A program made the translations under genes and the position numbers. 64,000 nt of DNA from assembly GCF_020536995.1 (NCBI RefSeq), contig NC_068357.1:72653468-72717467 (forward strand), in the 5' to 3' direction. Positions 23,288 to 35,201 of this stretch are shown here, piece by piece. This stretch comes from Dreissena polymorpha (lineage: Eukaryota > Mollusca > Bivalvia > Myida > Dreissenidae). Position 1 is the stretch's first letter. Each line of letters opens with the position of its first letter. Under the pieces are notes generated by a model, which was given only the letters and a program-made list of their open reading frames with translations, had not been told where the DNA came from and ran no database searches.

Positions 23288-23763
23288 AGGGGCCTTTTCA
23301 CGCTTTGGTAAATTGACAAAATTGAAAAAAAAATTGTTTCAGATTCGCAAATTTTTCTTGAAGTTATGATATTTGTGAGGAAATAGTAATACTGAACATT
23401 TACCATGCTCTAAAATATCCATTATGTGCATCCTGTGACAAATTTAAAAACCTGAAAATTATAAAGCGTTGTAACGCGAAACGATTAAATAATTTGGAAA
23501 ATTCTGTTGTAGTCGTTGTATTTTTTGATACGACGAGGATTGCATATATAATGTAAAAAATTCTTTGTAAAGTATAAAAGAGCGGATGGCCAAGTGGATA
23601 GAGCGGTGGTCTTTTGCCCCATAGCTCCAGGGGTCAGTGGTTCGAGCCCCGTTGAGGGTTACTTTTTTAAATTCTTTAATTGTATTCTTGTTTTTTTAAT
23701 TGAGATTCTTAGACCCAATGATGACAAACTTCAAAACATGCCAAAACCTGTGAAAAGGCCCCT
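23288..23763 (+). mobile_element. TTAA MITE with tRNA-like sequence, copy 2
   Basis: TTAA at 23284-23287 and 23764-23767, ends AGGGGCCTTTTCAC / GTGAAAAGGCCCCT. The internal tRNA-like segment (about 23583-23660) has A box TGGCCAAGTGG and B box GGTTCGAGCCC, different from the module in copy 1. Unit B has a single TTAA at this point (51958-51961), an empty site. Confidence 0.85.
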
Positions 23764-23955
23764 TTAAGGAAATTGAATTATAGTTTCATGCAATTCTGGT
23801 CATTAAATTCTGTTATCCTTTTAACAAAAACTTCGGTTAGAAAATGTTGTATTTTTTAATAACCAAAGGGCATTTAATGACTGAAAAATAATTGTAGTAG
23901 AGCGATGGAACAAGATGAGCATGTCGACACTATATGGATGATACATATGGGCCGT

Positions 23956-24196
23956 GCTCTGAGAAAAGGGGGTTTAATGCATGTGCGTAAAGTGTCGTCA
24001 CAGACAAGACTGTGAAGTCCGCACAGGCTAATCAGGGACGACGCTTACCGCTTAAACTGGATTTTCGCTAAAAAGAGACCATCGTTGAACGAAAAATATC
24101 ATAAGAGCGGAAAGTGTCGTCCCTGATAAGCCTGATTAACATGCTAATCTGGGATGACACTTTACGCACATACATTAAACACCACTTTCTCAGAGC
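23956..24196. repeat. Foldback MITE in intron 5 (unit A)
   Basis: Inverted ends GCTCTGAGAAAAGGGGGTTT and its imperfect complement (CTTTCTCAGAGC), with a second inverted pair GTGCGTAAAGTGTC / GACACTTTACGCAC. Counterpart in unit B at 52905-53151, so it predates the A/B duplication. Confidence 0.8.
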
Positions 24197-24506
24197 GAGA
24201 CTCTGAAACGGTTTAATCATATTCTAAGCATTTCTGTCGGGAAGCGAAGTATGTGCCGGATGGTAAGACGCACGAAAGGACATCGAGTATGACGAAAACA
24301 ATCATCGGGGAAATTCGTGTCAACAGCCCAAAAAACTAACAAATTAACATTCGGACAGACGGACAAAGCAGCGACTTAATGATCTCCCTTTTGGCGATGT
24401 GGGAGACTGGAAGAACTACTTTACGGTGTCCCAAAGTGAACAAGTGGACATATGGATTGCCGAAAATCTACCAGATACAAAACTGGCCTTCAGATATTCT
24501 CTTTGA

Positions 24507-25208
24507 ACTAAATTGAGTGTGCATGCGTCAGTAGAACTAATTAACATAAACATAAAATCAATCCTACAATGCATCTTTTAAAATAACACCAGCATCAAAT
24601 GACACGAGAAAATCCACGAGCTCAAGGCATCGCTATTGTTCGCACGTTCAATGTATTTAATATAACAGTAACGGGACATTAAATTCGACTTTTTAACGTT
24701 GGCCAATAGAACGGCCACCACGAAAAATGCAAACAACAATGTAATTTACTTAAAATTCTCTACAGTGATTAGATTTTCCAAAATGACATTAATTAACAAT
24801 CTCTCATAATTTTATACAAGATTCAAACAAATTCCACTTATGATTACAAAGAAGAAGCTTAGTTTAAACAAGAAATAACAATATAAAGATATTCGACGTA
24901 TATTCTGACTTTGAAATAAATTTGAAAAATTACGCTTTTTATAATTGAATTGTATACAAAGGTTTTAATTGATGTTGTTTTTGTCACTTGTTTGTCGCAT
25001 ATTCACCGCATGAAATGTGTGTTATTAAGTGCACGTATATTCAAACCACACGTACACGTTCGTAAATAAAAAATATTCTATGGGAGATCACATCGTATGT
25101 GTCCTCACCTGGCTTATTATGATTAATTTTTTCACCATCAAAATATAAGGTATTCGAATATTTGATTTACACGCAGTTTTCTTTCGAAACATTCAAATAA
25201 AACTTTCA
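24507..25208. other. Downstream flank of SULT copy A
   Basis: AT-rich, colinear with 53535-54229. No gene seen. Confidence 0.5.
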
Positions 25209-25434
25209 GACCCGCGTCATGCGAAAATGGGTCTTATGGCGTTTCGGCCAGCGTTGCTCAAGCCCAGTCTGCGTTATTGCGAAGTCTGGCCAGGAGCTGC
25301 GCTGTCCGCTATAAATCACGTAAGGTTTCGTGTTCTCATAATGTATCTCCAGACCAGACTGCGAGATACGCAGGCTAGGCTATAGCTACGCTGGCCGCAT
25401 ATGGCATAAGGCGCACTTTCGCATGAGGCGGGTC
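25209..25434. repeat. Foldback MITE with GACCCGC ends (unit A)
   Basis: Inverted ends GACCCGCGTCATGCGAAAAT and its imperfect complement (CTTTCGCATGAGGCGGGTC), with inner inverted parts around CAGTCTGCG / CCAGACTGCGAGA. Counterpart at 54230-54453. Confidence 0.8.
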
Positions 25435-26203
25435 ATTAAAAATATTTTTGTTACTTTTAATAAATGGAACATCTAAGCACATTACCTTTCGATATGAAAT
25501 TGAAGTAAAACCGTGTTATTTATAGCAAACTTGCAAATTTCGGTAGCCTATTCAGTTTTTCAAGGACGATTTCCATACCGACTGACCGAGTACGGCGAAT
25601 ATTAGTGGTTAGATAATTAAACGATTTCTGTCTTATCATGGCACTAAACTATTTCAGCAGTTTTTGCTTTCTCATCTTGAAAGCAAAACAGTGTTATCAA
25701 CGTTTATCTATAGTCCACTATGCCTTACCCGAACGATTTAGTGACCGAGTTCCGAGTCAAAATGTGATGTTTTCCATCGACCTGAAAAGCTGGTTTCAAT
25801 AATAATATAAATAGTATTTAAACATATTTCAAACACAATGCTATCGGAAAATATCAAAACAAACCTCTTTGTTGATTGGGTTTAAGTGAATATAGATCAA
25901 TTAGTTGCGATTGTAACGGTTTTTCTTCAATTAAAATTGTATTACTTCTCATTATGAAACAATAATGAAATGATGTTTATATGCATATAAAAATTAAACA
26001 TATTTCTTATAAAAAATATATACATAATGAAGCATGGTTCTAGTGATCACTAAGTAAAATGGCCTTTAAAAGGAATCTGCTGTTACTAACGTTACTAATT
26101 AATAAATAGCCTCAGTTGCAGTGCTAAGCGCGTGAATGTGTTTTTTTAAGAGTTAATGTGCCTATCTCGATGCGTCTTCGCGAATGCAACTATTAATTGG
26201 CTT

Positions 26204-26480
26204 CTTCTTCATCATTAATTTTTATCGAGTGCACCGGGATTGTCTCCCATATGGCCATCGCCCCCAGAAAGACGTGTTAGTTGGTTACGGGGGATAGTGC
26301 AAGATACAGGAGACACCCCGTTCCAGAGGTGACCCTGGGTCTTTTAGTGCCCGTTGTATAGCACCTAGGTTTAACGTCTCATGCGAAAGACGAGCTAGTA
26401 GGTTAGGTGCAGCGGGGGATCGAACCAGCGATCTCTGGATTGTGAAGCCAGTGTGTTACCACTAGACCACGGATCCGCTA
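26204..26480 (-). mobile_element. tRNA-derived SINE, first of a tandem pair
   Basis: On the minus strand it starts with a tRNA-like head: A box GTGGTCTAGTGG, an anticodon-like loop TTCACAA (Val-CAC-like), B box GGTTCGATCCC. A body of about 200 bp and a short GAA-rich tail follow. Direct repeats CTATTAATTGGCT flank it (26190-26202 and 26481-26493). Confidence 0.8.
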
Positions 26481-26493
26481 CTATTAATTGGCT

Positions 26494-26782
26494 TTTTCTT
26501 CATTATTTTTTATCGAGTGCACCGGGATTGTCTCCCATACGGCCATCGCCCCCAGAAAGACGTGTTAGTTGGTTACGGGGGATAGTGCAAGATACAGGAG
26601 ACACCCCGTTCCAGAGGTGACCCTGGGTCTTTTAGTGCCCGGTGTATAGCACCTAGTACACTGCACCTCGGTTTAACGTCTCATGCGAAAGACGAGTTAG
26701 TAGGTTAGGTGCAGCGAGGGATCGAACCAGCGATCTCTGGATTGTGAAGCCAGTGTGTTACCACTAGACCACGGATCCGCTG
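26494..26782 (-). mobile_element. tRNA-derived SINE, second of a tandem pair
   Basis: Near-identical to its neighbour plus a CTAGTACACTGCAC stretch the first lacks. A third CTATTAATTGGCT follows at 26784-26796. Unit B has one SINE here, so the pair arose in A or was lost in B. Confidence 0.8.
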
Positions 26783-26796
26783 CTATTAATTGGCTG

Positions 26797-28474
26797 ACCT
26801 GCCCCTTAGATTTTAAAGGAGAGCTCTGATGCGCGATTTTAACAGAACACGCAGTGGACTGTTTTCATTATGCAGGAAGTTGTCTGGTGAATTGGCAAAT
26901 ATGGCAGTTGTGATGTGTTCTAACTGTTTCACTGGAATAATGTGAGAGAAGTCTTGCCATTTGATGATCGTGTTGTTCAACTATTTTGTAACATATTACA
27001 CCATAAGAAAGTAAGTAAGGTAAGTTTTATGTTTATTGGCCAAAACTGTGACTTTCAGAGAGCTTTTTGATTTGGTTCATTTTTTGACAATATGACCCAG
27101 TTTTTGTTCACGTGGTTGTCAAAAACAGAGTAGAAAACTAATGATTGACAAAAGATAAACGAAACCAGAAATATATTGTAAGAAGAGGGATAATTGCCAT
27201 TCGGCGCTCATCTGAGCGTCTAATGAACTGAACTGATCGCAGAAGGGGGAGGGGGGGGGGGGGCACAAGGTTCCAAAATATTCTTGAAACGCGAAGCGTC
27301 TCCAAAACATGCCAGCAATGTTTTTGAACAAACCACAATCATTGTTTTACTGTTTGTGAGCAAGTACAATGTTTCATGGGTCAAAACGTGACTTCTAGCG
27401 AAATCCAATGGTTGTACAAAAGCCAATTTGACATACCTCGTGGCTTCCAATTAACAGAAATCGAATCCAAATAGTCCGAGAAATCATTGCAACAAATGTT
27501 CAGAATGTTCCGCGTGCTGACCGGAACAAACATATCGCAACTGTGCGTGTTTATTGTAGACATCCAGGGCGTAGAATCACTCTTCAGTTCCTTCGGGTTC
27601 CTGTTGTTCTTTATCGCTGAGCGGAATGGTTGGAGGTACGTCCCTCCGGCAAGCCATTGGGAACGTGTATACATAATTATATGGTATCTTATATATAACC
27701 CCGATATTTTACGAAACAGTTTATTGCTCTCTTTTTTTCTCTCATCTCATTGCGTATACAAACTTTCATCAAACATTTATAATAGATTTAACATAACCTA
27801 ACATAGTCATTCCTGATGGAAGACATAGCTAGAGGTTACAATTTATGACGATATTTCCCTTATCGCCATAATCATATCCGCATGATTCTCATGAATAGCA
27901 GTTTCTCTACGAAAACAACCGTTAGATACCGCGCCATTTTGTTGATTGTAAAGGCAATGCCAGCTGATTTACCATGGAGTTTGTCAATGTCTGGATGTTC
28001 CGAAATAAGATACTACAAATCATGCAAACTCACGACTTCCACATGAGTATTGGATGGCAATAGTCAATGTGATAACTACATGTATTTCATTATTCAAAGT
28101 ATTTTCATTTAATTTAATACTTTAAATGTACCTAAATGACATACACTTATAACGCAGGGATGCTTATGAAAAATTAATTCAAACAACTTGCACACAGTAA
28201 AGGAAGAAGAAGGTTCACACTTTTTTATTCGAAAACTAACTAATTTCTCACCTGATTACCACGGTGGATATGTGTGTGGCCCGATGCATTGCAAATGCCG
28301 AATGGCTATTATAAAACGTAAATGCGTTAGCTGTTGTATAACCACGCCTTCTCAGGTCTCTCCCCGACAAACACTGTTTCCACTTAACAAATGTTTAACA
28401 AGAAATTGAAGTCAAGAAATTGAAGTCATATCATTTCTGTTAGTGTTTATTAAAACTATCTCTTTCTCACTCAG
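26797..28474. other. Duplicated flank of unit A without recognised gene
   Basis: Colinear with 56209-57820. Short open frames (for example around 27400-27660) occur in both copies but have no recognisable domain or splice context. A run of about 12 G lies near 27253. Confidence 0.45.
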
Positions 28475-28605
28475 TAGCAAAGTGAAAATGGCTGTGTGCA
28501 AACAGCATAAAATCAGAACAGCCTGCGATTAACCAGCAGTCTGTTCAGGTTTTATGCTGTTTGCTGTTCATCAGTATCTAAGGGTTGGAAAATGAAGCAG
28601 TTAAA
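28475..28605. repeat. Small foldback repeat (unit A)
   Basis: Same family as 13913-14060: CATAAAATCAGAACAGCCTG against CTGTTCAGGTTTTATG. Counterpart in unit B at about 57825-57960. Confidence 0.7.
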
Positions 28606-28670
28606 ACTTTAATCTAGTAAGAAAGGTCTTTAATTAAATTTAACTTTCTGAGAGACTGCACATGCGTTAA

Positions 28671-29153
28671 GCGGTCTTTTCACACATTTTGGCATGCATT
28701 GAAGTTTGTCATTAAATGCCTTATATTGATAAATGTGAATATTGGATCTAAAAAGCTTCAGTAAAAAAAAACAAGAATAAAATTAAAGAAAGAAAAAAAA
28801 AGGTCACCCGTAACTGGGCTCGAACCACTGACCTCTAGAGGTAAAGTCTATGGCTTACACCACTCAGCTATCCGTGCTCACATAATGAGTGATGTATTTT
28901 AAAATTTATATCAGTAATCTCCTAGTTTCACAAAATATAACGACAACAATAGAACTCTCCAAATTAATCAATCGTTTCGCGTTGCAACGCGTTATAGTTT
29001 AAGGTTTTTTAATCGTCAAAAGATTCATATAATGGCGATTTTAGAGCATGGTAAATGTTAAGTATTACTGTTTCCACACAAATATCATAAATTTGCGAAT
29101 CTGAAACAATTTTTTTTTATTTTGTCAATTTACCAAAACGTGACAAGGCCCCT
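28671..29153 (-). mobile_element. TTAA MITE with tRNA-like sequence, copy 3
   Basis: TTAA at 28667-28670 and 29154-29157, ends GCGGTCTTTTCACAC and GACAAGGCCCCT. The tRNA-like segment (28805-28879, minus) has A box TAGCTGAGTGG and B box GGTTCGAGCCC, a third module. Shared with unit B (58024-58745). Its right TTAA is also the left TTAA of the next transposon. Confidence 0.8.
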
Positions 29154-29956
29154 TTAAGGTTCATGGGGGGGGGGGGAATAAAATTCATTAAAACTTCGCT
29201 TTGGTTTTTCTTCATTGAATGTGGTACAATATGGTCAAACTATATATCATTTTTATGGAAGCATATTTGTGCCACTACTTACCAGATGTAATAACGTGAA
29301 AATAATGGCGGATTTCGCGAAAAAAACACGTTTTTCTCGATAACAGATAAATTTTCACGAAAAGAAAATAAATTATGTTAACACGAATTTTTCCCTGTTA
29401 GTGCTCTAAACTGCCCCCACATAAAAAAGATAAATTAAAGTTTTTACGAAAATAAATCACTTATCTCGAAAACAGATAACTTTTCATGAAACCTTACTTT
29501 TCGTGAAAACTTTTCACGAAACCTTAAAAAATTCGCGAAAATTGCCAGATCTAAAAATAGATGCACTTCAGAGCCTTTAACGTGAATACCTAACGTGGTG
29601 TTCTACGCGTGGTCTGTTAGTATGTTTTAATTAACTTATACAAAATAGATCTATTAATTGTATAATATAGTGATATTAATTGTTATTAAAAATGTTTGAA
29701 ATGTGTGTTGTTCTACACTTTTTTTATAAATATAATTTGGGAAGGCACGTATTCATAAAAATCAATGTTTTCATTGGTTATATTATATATATTATATCAC
29801 TTATATTTTTTGTTACAGCTGTCCCAGAGCTTTTTTTTTACTTTTTGCTGTGTCTGAGGCACTTGATAAAACCTTGTAAGACCTAAATTATTTAACATGA
29901 AGTGTTAAAAGTGTTAGTATGGTCTTTTGTGAGTGTTTTTGTTTTTTTCTTTTCAG

Positions 29957-30127
29957 AGTATTACCTATCCTAGAATTCCAACATGCCAGATTTTCAGAGA
30001 TAGATATTGCGATACCTTTTAAGACTGTGAGCACATGCTGTGCTACGTTTGCAGCTGCAAAGAAAGGGGTTCGATATGCCCCATTTGCAAGTGTCAGTTC
30101 AACATGTCAAAAAACGGTTTTACTTAA
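29957..30127 (+). pseudogene. RING-finger-like exon remnant inside the 7.65 kb transposon
   Basis: After a TTTTCTTTTCAG acceptor, the frame reads a Cys near its start, then DCEHMLCYVCSCKERGSICP ICKCQF and a stop: the C-x-x-H-x2-C-x2-C and CPIC half of a RING/treble-clef finger. An in-frame stop and the loss of one N-terminal Cys show it is decayed. RING fingers are commonly E3 ubiquitin ligase heads. Whether this is transposon cargo or a captured host exon is unknown. It lies on the strand opposite the integrase remnant. Confidence 0.45.
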
Positions 30128-31202
30128 TAAAACTATATTTCTTGGACTGATTTATGGCGAGGGAGTAGTTGGGTACGATTGATTAACCAATGAAAACCAA
30201 GATGTTTTTTTTTTATACAGCAGTAACCAAGCTCATACTATGTACTATGTAGTTTTAATCAATATTTAATGAAAAGTATTAAGAAATACCCAAGGAGGGT
30301 GACACTCATGATATTATGATGTTTTTTCATTATTTTGGAAATTAGGTTTTACACACTTGAGCACAAAGTATTTCTTCTTTTGATTTTCTTGCTGTCCTGT
30401 TGGTAAATAGTTTTACATAGACTTATTTAGCGCCATCTTGGCCTTGTATATTTGACTTGAGGGTTTTAAACATGAGATGCCAGCATATATGTTCATGTAT
30501 ACTTGTGTACTGTTGGATTGTGTTTTATAATTGCTATGTTTTTACAATTCTTATAGAGCACTTATTAAACCAGGGTATCTTAAGTGTGGATATTAATTTG
30601 TTCAAATTTGGATATTGATTTCAAATTTCTAAATGTCAGATTGACATTACATTGGTAAATATTTGGATATTATTATATATAACATAGTTTGTTGAAATTT
30701 TTCCAGATTTCATTTTTTACACAATGAAAGTGTATATTTTAGCAATAGTGTCAAATGAACAAATTTATGACAATGGAAGTCATTTTTGATAAGGCTGAAA
30801 ATAATGAATATTGTAAAATTAACTATAAAATACATTTTCAATTCATCCAAACATTGCTTGATAGCTGGTAGAAATATTCCTGCTAATGAAAAGAAAACTG
30901 TGTCCCTTTATGTAAAACGGTAATTTTTTTAGAATTTTATTCTTGAGAACAAAGTAAATACTTAAGCTTTCTGATAATAAATGTAGTCTTTTAGTAACGT
31001 TTAATACAATGTTAATGTATACTTTTAGAAACATTAAAAAAAAAAGCAAATACCAATGAACATAAATGTTATACATTGTCATCTTTGAGATTATTAAATA
31101 AAGCTTACTCAGTTTAAAAGGCCTGTCTGTGAAGAGTTTGAAATAGTTCTGTATTACACAAATTTTCAAGTTTTTTTCGCATTTTATATCCTTCAGTTTA
31201 AG

Positions 31203-33505
31203 TTGTTATCCCCCCTGATAGGTCGGAGGGGGATATGGGAATCGCGATCGTCCGTCCCTCTGTGTGTCCGTCCCTTTTTTGTCCGGATCATAACTCTGCC
31301 ATTTATCACTAATCAAATTTCACTCATCCTGCAACGAAGGCTCCCTACTATTAGACGATGTGTCTCGCCGTATATATATCAAATGTCCATATATGACAAT
31401 ATGATAGTGTTTCGCGTCCAGAGCATAATTTCGTCATTTATCAAGCAAATTTCTTTTAACTTGGCAAAAGTGATCCCCATCATAAGACGATATGTCGCGC
31501 TTTACAAACCAGGGTCCCTACCTCCATGGTCAAGGTCACTCTTATAGGTCAAATATCTATTTATGACAATATGATACAGTTTTTGGTGTCCGAAGCATAA
31601 CTTTGTCGTTTATCAAGCAAATTTTAATTAACTTGGCTCAAATGTTTACACATTATTTGATGATGAGTGGCACATAACAGCCATGTCCCATTCTTCAAAG
31701 TCAAGGTCACACTAATAGGTCAAATATCTATATATGACTATATGATATAATGTTTTGTGTCCGAAACATAACATCTTCATTTATCAAGCAAATTTCATCT
31801 AACTTGGCATCAATGTTCCCCATCATTTGCCTATTTGTCGCGCTTAACACCCAGGTTCCTACCCCCAATTTCAAGGTCACACTTAAAGGTCAACTGTCCA
31901 TATATGACAATATGATATAGTGTTTCGTATCCGGGGCATAACTTCGTCATTTATCAAGCGAATTTCATTTAGCTTGGCACACATGTCCCCCATAATTAAA
32001 CGATGTGTCACGTTCAACACCCAGGTCATAACCTCCAAGACCAAGGTCACACTTATAGGTAAAATGTCTATATATGACAATATGATACAATTTTTTGTGT
32101 CCAAAGCCTAACTTCGTCATTTATTAAGCGAATTTTAATTAACGTGGCACATATGTTACCCATCATTTGACGATGAGTAACGCTTAACACCTAGGTCCGT
32201 ACCTCCAAGGTCAAAGTCACACTTTAGGTCAAATGTCTATATATGACAATATGATACAAGCTTTTGTGTCCTGAGCCTAACTTCGTCATTTATCAAGCAA
32301 ATTTCATCCAACTTGGCACAAATGTTCCCCATCATTTGCCTATTTGTCGCGCTTAACACCCAGGTTCCTACCCCCAATTTCAAGGTCACACTTAAAGGTC
32401 AACTGTCCATATATGACAATATGATATAGTGTTTCGTATCCGGGGCATAACTTCGTCATTTATCAAGCGAATTTCATTAAGCTTGGCACAAATGTCCCCC
32501 ATAATTAAACGATGTGTCACGTTCAACACCCAGGTCATAACCTCCAAGACCAAGGTCAAACTTATAGGTCAAATGTCTATATATGACAATATGATACAAT
32601 TTTTTGTGTCCAAAGCCTAACTTCGTCATTTATTAAGCGAATTTTAATTAACGTGGCACATATGTTACCCATCATTTGACGATGAGTAACGCTTAACACC
32701 TAGGTCCGTACCTCCAAGGTCAAAGTCACACTTATAGGTCAAATGTCTATATATGACAATATGATACAAGCTTTTGTGTCCTGAGCCTAACTTCGTCATT
32801 TATCAAGCAAATTTCATTTAACTTGGCACAAATGTTTTCCATCATTAGATTATATGTTGCTTTTAACACCCAGGTCCCTACCTCCAAGATCAAGGTCACT
32901 CTTATAGGTCAAATGTCCATATATGATTATATGGTACAATGTTTCGTGTCTGGAGCATAACTTCGTCATTTATTAAGCGCATTTCATTTAACTTGGTTCT
33001 AATTTTTTTCCCCATCATTAGACTATGTGTCGCTCTTAACACCCAGGTCCCTACCTCCAAGGTCAAGGTCACTCTTATAGGTCAAATGTCCATATATGAT
33101 TATATGGTACAATGTTTCGTGTCCGGAGCATAACTTTGTAATTTATTAAGCGCATTTCATTTAACTTGGTACTATTGTTCCCCATCATTAGACAATGTGT
33201 CGCGTTAAACACCCAGGTACCTACCTTTAATGTCAAGGTCACACTTATAGGTCAAATCTCCATATATGATACAGTTTCATGTTTCATTCGTGTCTGGAGA
33301 ATAACTTCGCCATCTTTCAAGTGAATTTTATTTAACTCGGCACAAAGGTTCATCATGATTGTCCAGGGTGTCATGCTTAACAGCCAGGTCCCTACCCACA
33401 AGGTCAAGGTCACACTAAGACTTATAGGTTAAATCTCTATTTATGGTACAATGTTTCATGTCCTGCCTGCGTCCGTAGCACAATTTCGTCCGCGAAGTTC
33501 TTGTT
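31203..33505 (+). repeat. Long bivalve repeat with about 13 tandem units
   Basis: Begins TTATCCCCCCTGATAGGTCG GAGGGGGATA plus a CCGTCCCT tract, then about 13 units of roughly 170 bp (AAGGTCACACTTATAGGTCA, ATATATGACAATATGATAC, CATAACTTCGTCATTTATCA, TTAACACCCAGGTCCCTACC), and ends near TTCGTCCGCGAAGTTCTTG. A three-unit block of 509 bp (about 31823-32331) is repeated almost unchanged at 32332-32840. Nested in the 7.65 kb transposon. Confidence 0.85.
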
Positions 33506-35201
33506 TTTTTTTTTTTTCTTCTTATTTTCTTACCTTTTTGATAACATTGATTTCACATTGATTGCTATGCTGTGATATGACAAAAAGTCTGTCTTATTTT
33601 ATATAAATGTTTTCTAAAATAAACAGTGTCATTATTAATTTTATTTGCCCTTGCTTGACTTAATCATGTTTATGTGTTTTAGCTCTACTTTTCGACGCAT
33701 GTTGAGTTATTGTTGTCAGACCATTGTAGTTGAGGACATCAGTCTTGTTTAAGTGTGTGACTGGTGTCCATTTTTCAACAACTATCAAAGGTTTTCACCT
33801 CTAACTTTGAACACTTGCAGCCAGTTGTGTAAACTTTGATAAAAGTTATCATTGGTTATCTTTTTCAATATCTCTGGTGTTTGGATAATTTAATTTGGAT
33901 TCCAGTTGTATAAAAAGATTCACGAGACCATTACATGCTTTGGATATTGTTTTGTTGTTGTTAAAGTTAACCAAGGTCTTAACCAAGTTGGACAAATTTA
34001 AGCAGTGCGCAAAGATAACCGGCGGATAAGATATCCAAGTTTTATACAATGGGCTGTAGTTAACTATCAAAAGGAGAACACCAACTTGCAAGACAGATAA
34101 TCCAAGAAATATTTTGGCAGAATTATACCCCATTTTCAACGTATATTTGTTCACTTAGATTTTCATTTTATAATAATAATCTAGCACTGCCCTGAGAAAA
34201 GTCGAGTGTGTGGATGTCGAACGGTTCTTGTTTAAATATCAGCTTGATTACCATTAAACAAATTCAACTAATACAGCCTCCTCTGACTTACCTTTGCACT
34301 TTCGCATACTCTGTGTAGTTGTACCTTAACAAATAGTTAGTTGTACATAACTATTGATGTATTTATCCATGTTTACTGGTGTGTTTGAGGTATGTTACTC
34401 AAAGGTCAAGGTCACATGTAGACTACTGCATAATAAAAATTAGTTTGGATATGAAACACTCTTATTGTATGGCATAAAACTGCTATTCTCACCCCACATT
34501 GGCGGAACAATGCAAGACGAGAAGTGCCTTATGACAACCCCTGCATTCAAGGGAACACGAGAAAATGACACCTGACAGCCCTCTGACACTACTGCAAGAA
34601 ACAATGATATCAAATTTGACAGTCGTAATGAGTCAGTTTCTCTCGTTTATCTTTAGTCTTTACAGAACCGTCTCAAGGCTCACCTTGTGTTGCATTGTTC
34701 ATACCGTATGCCCAAAAAATTTATAACTACTTGACAGTATAAGGGCGATAACCACACATGGGCAGAACAGAAGCATTCCATCGTTCATATGACATTTGAA
34801 AGTGTTACGCAAACAGTGCAGTGATCCAGAAATTATATTTCCAGACACTCTACCCATCGTGTAACAGTACTTCCCCCGTGACGGTATTGATTCCATATAC
34901 ACCGTAACCTGGTTTGTGTTTTATTTTTATTTCAGGGTGTTCATAACAAATAAAGCTAGCATTTTGGCCACATATTAAAATGATATTTTAAAGCGAAACT
35001 GACAAAACATGTATTGTTTTATTGACACACAATCATACATGGCAATGACAACGCATACAAAGCCAACAGCTTGTTTAAAACTAGTACTTGCTCTGCTTTC
35101 AGACACAACTATATCTATTAATTGACATTTTGTCAACCAATGCACAAGTTAGCCAGCTTCTAAGGAAGTATCATTAAGTTCATTTTTGTTTCATTTCCGT
35201 G
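33506..35201. other. Interior of 7.65 kb transposon, no gene recognised
   Basis: One open frame (33849-34154, minus, 101 codons) has a hydrophobic stretch FLGLSVLQVGVLLLIV that could be a membrane helix. No family recognised and no splice support. Confidence 0.35.

Larger units (their letters stand above)
7982..24506 (+). pseudogene. Sulfotransferase copy A, exons 5 and 6 only
   Basis: Exon 5 (7982-8153, after CTTACAG, donor GTGAGC) encodes DSVQEIRKLNTFLGTG, then CEEALLEKIALAC and ADAEFKENPFMRDKRF DMYRKG. Exon 6 (24394-24506) encodes GDVGDWKNYFT and ends FRYSL plus TGA. These are the C-terminal part of a cytosolic sulfotransferase, including the RKGxxGDWKNxFT block that holds PAPS. Exons 1-4 are missing. 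Exon 6 has no acceptor: about 80 bp present in unit B before the exon, including TTTTTTCAG, is deleted, so CCCTTTTG runs straight into GCGATGTGG. Intron 5 is over 16 kb. Both exons keep open frames, so death is probably recent. Not expected to make a working enzyme. Confidence 0.85.
7535..29153 (+). repeat. Tandem SULT unit A (5'-truncated)
   Basis: Matches unit B from within intron 4 (about 49100) to its right end (58745): exon 5, intron 5, exon 6 and about 4.6 kb of downstream DNA containing the same foldbacks, SINE and MITE. Exon 5 differs from unit B at about ten of 172 positions by eye. Exons 1-4 and the promoter are absent. The 13.9 kb insertion at 9173-23041 inflates intron 5. It ends at the TTAA from which the transposon pair 29158-41618 starts. 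Confidence 0.85.

Noticed and set aside
26399-26480. tRNA-Val(CAC) gene on the minus strand
   Set aside because: It is the head of a SINE: the same sequence recurs with a constant body and tail, and the anticodon stem has a mismatch.
33849-34154. Membrane protein gene (101-codon minus-strand frame)
   Set aside because: One hydrophobic stretch only, no splice sites or family match, and it lies within a decayed transposon.
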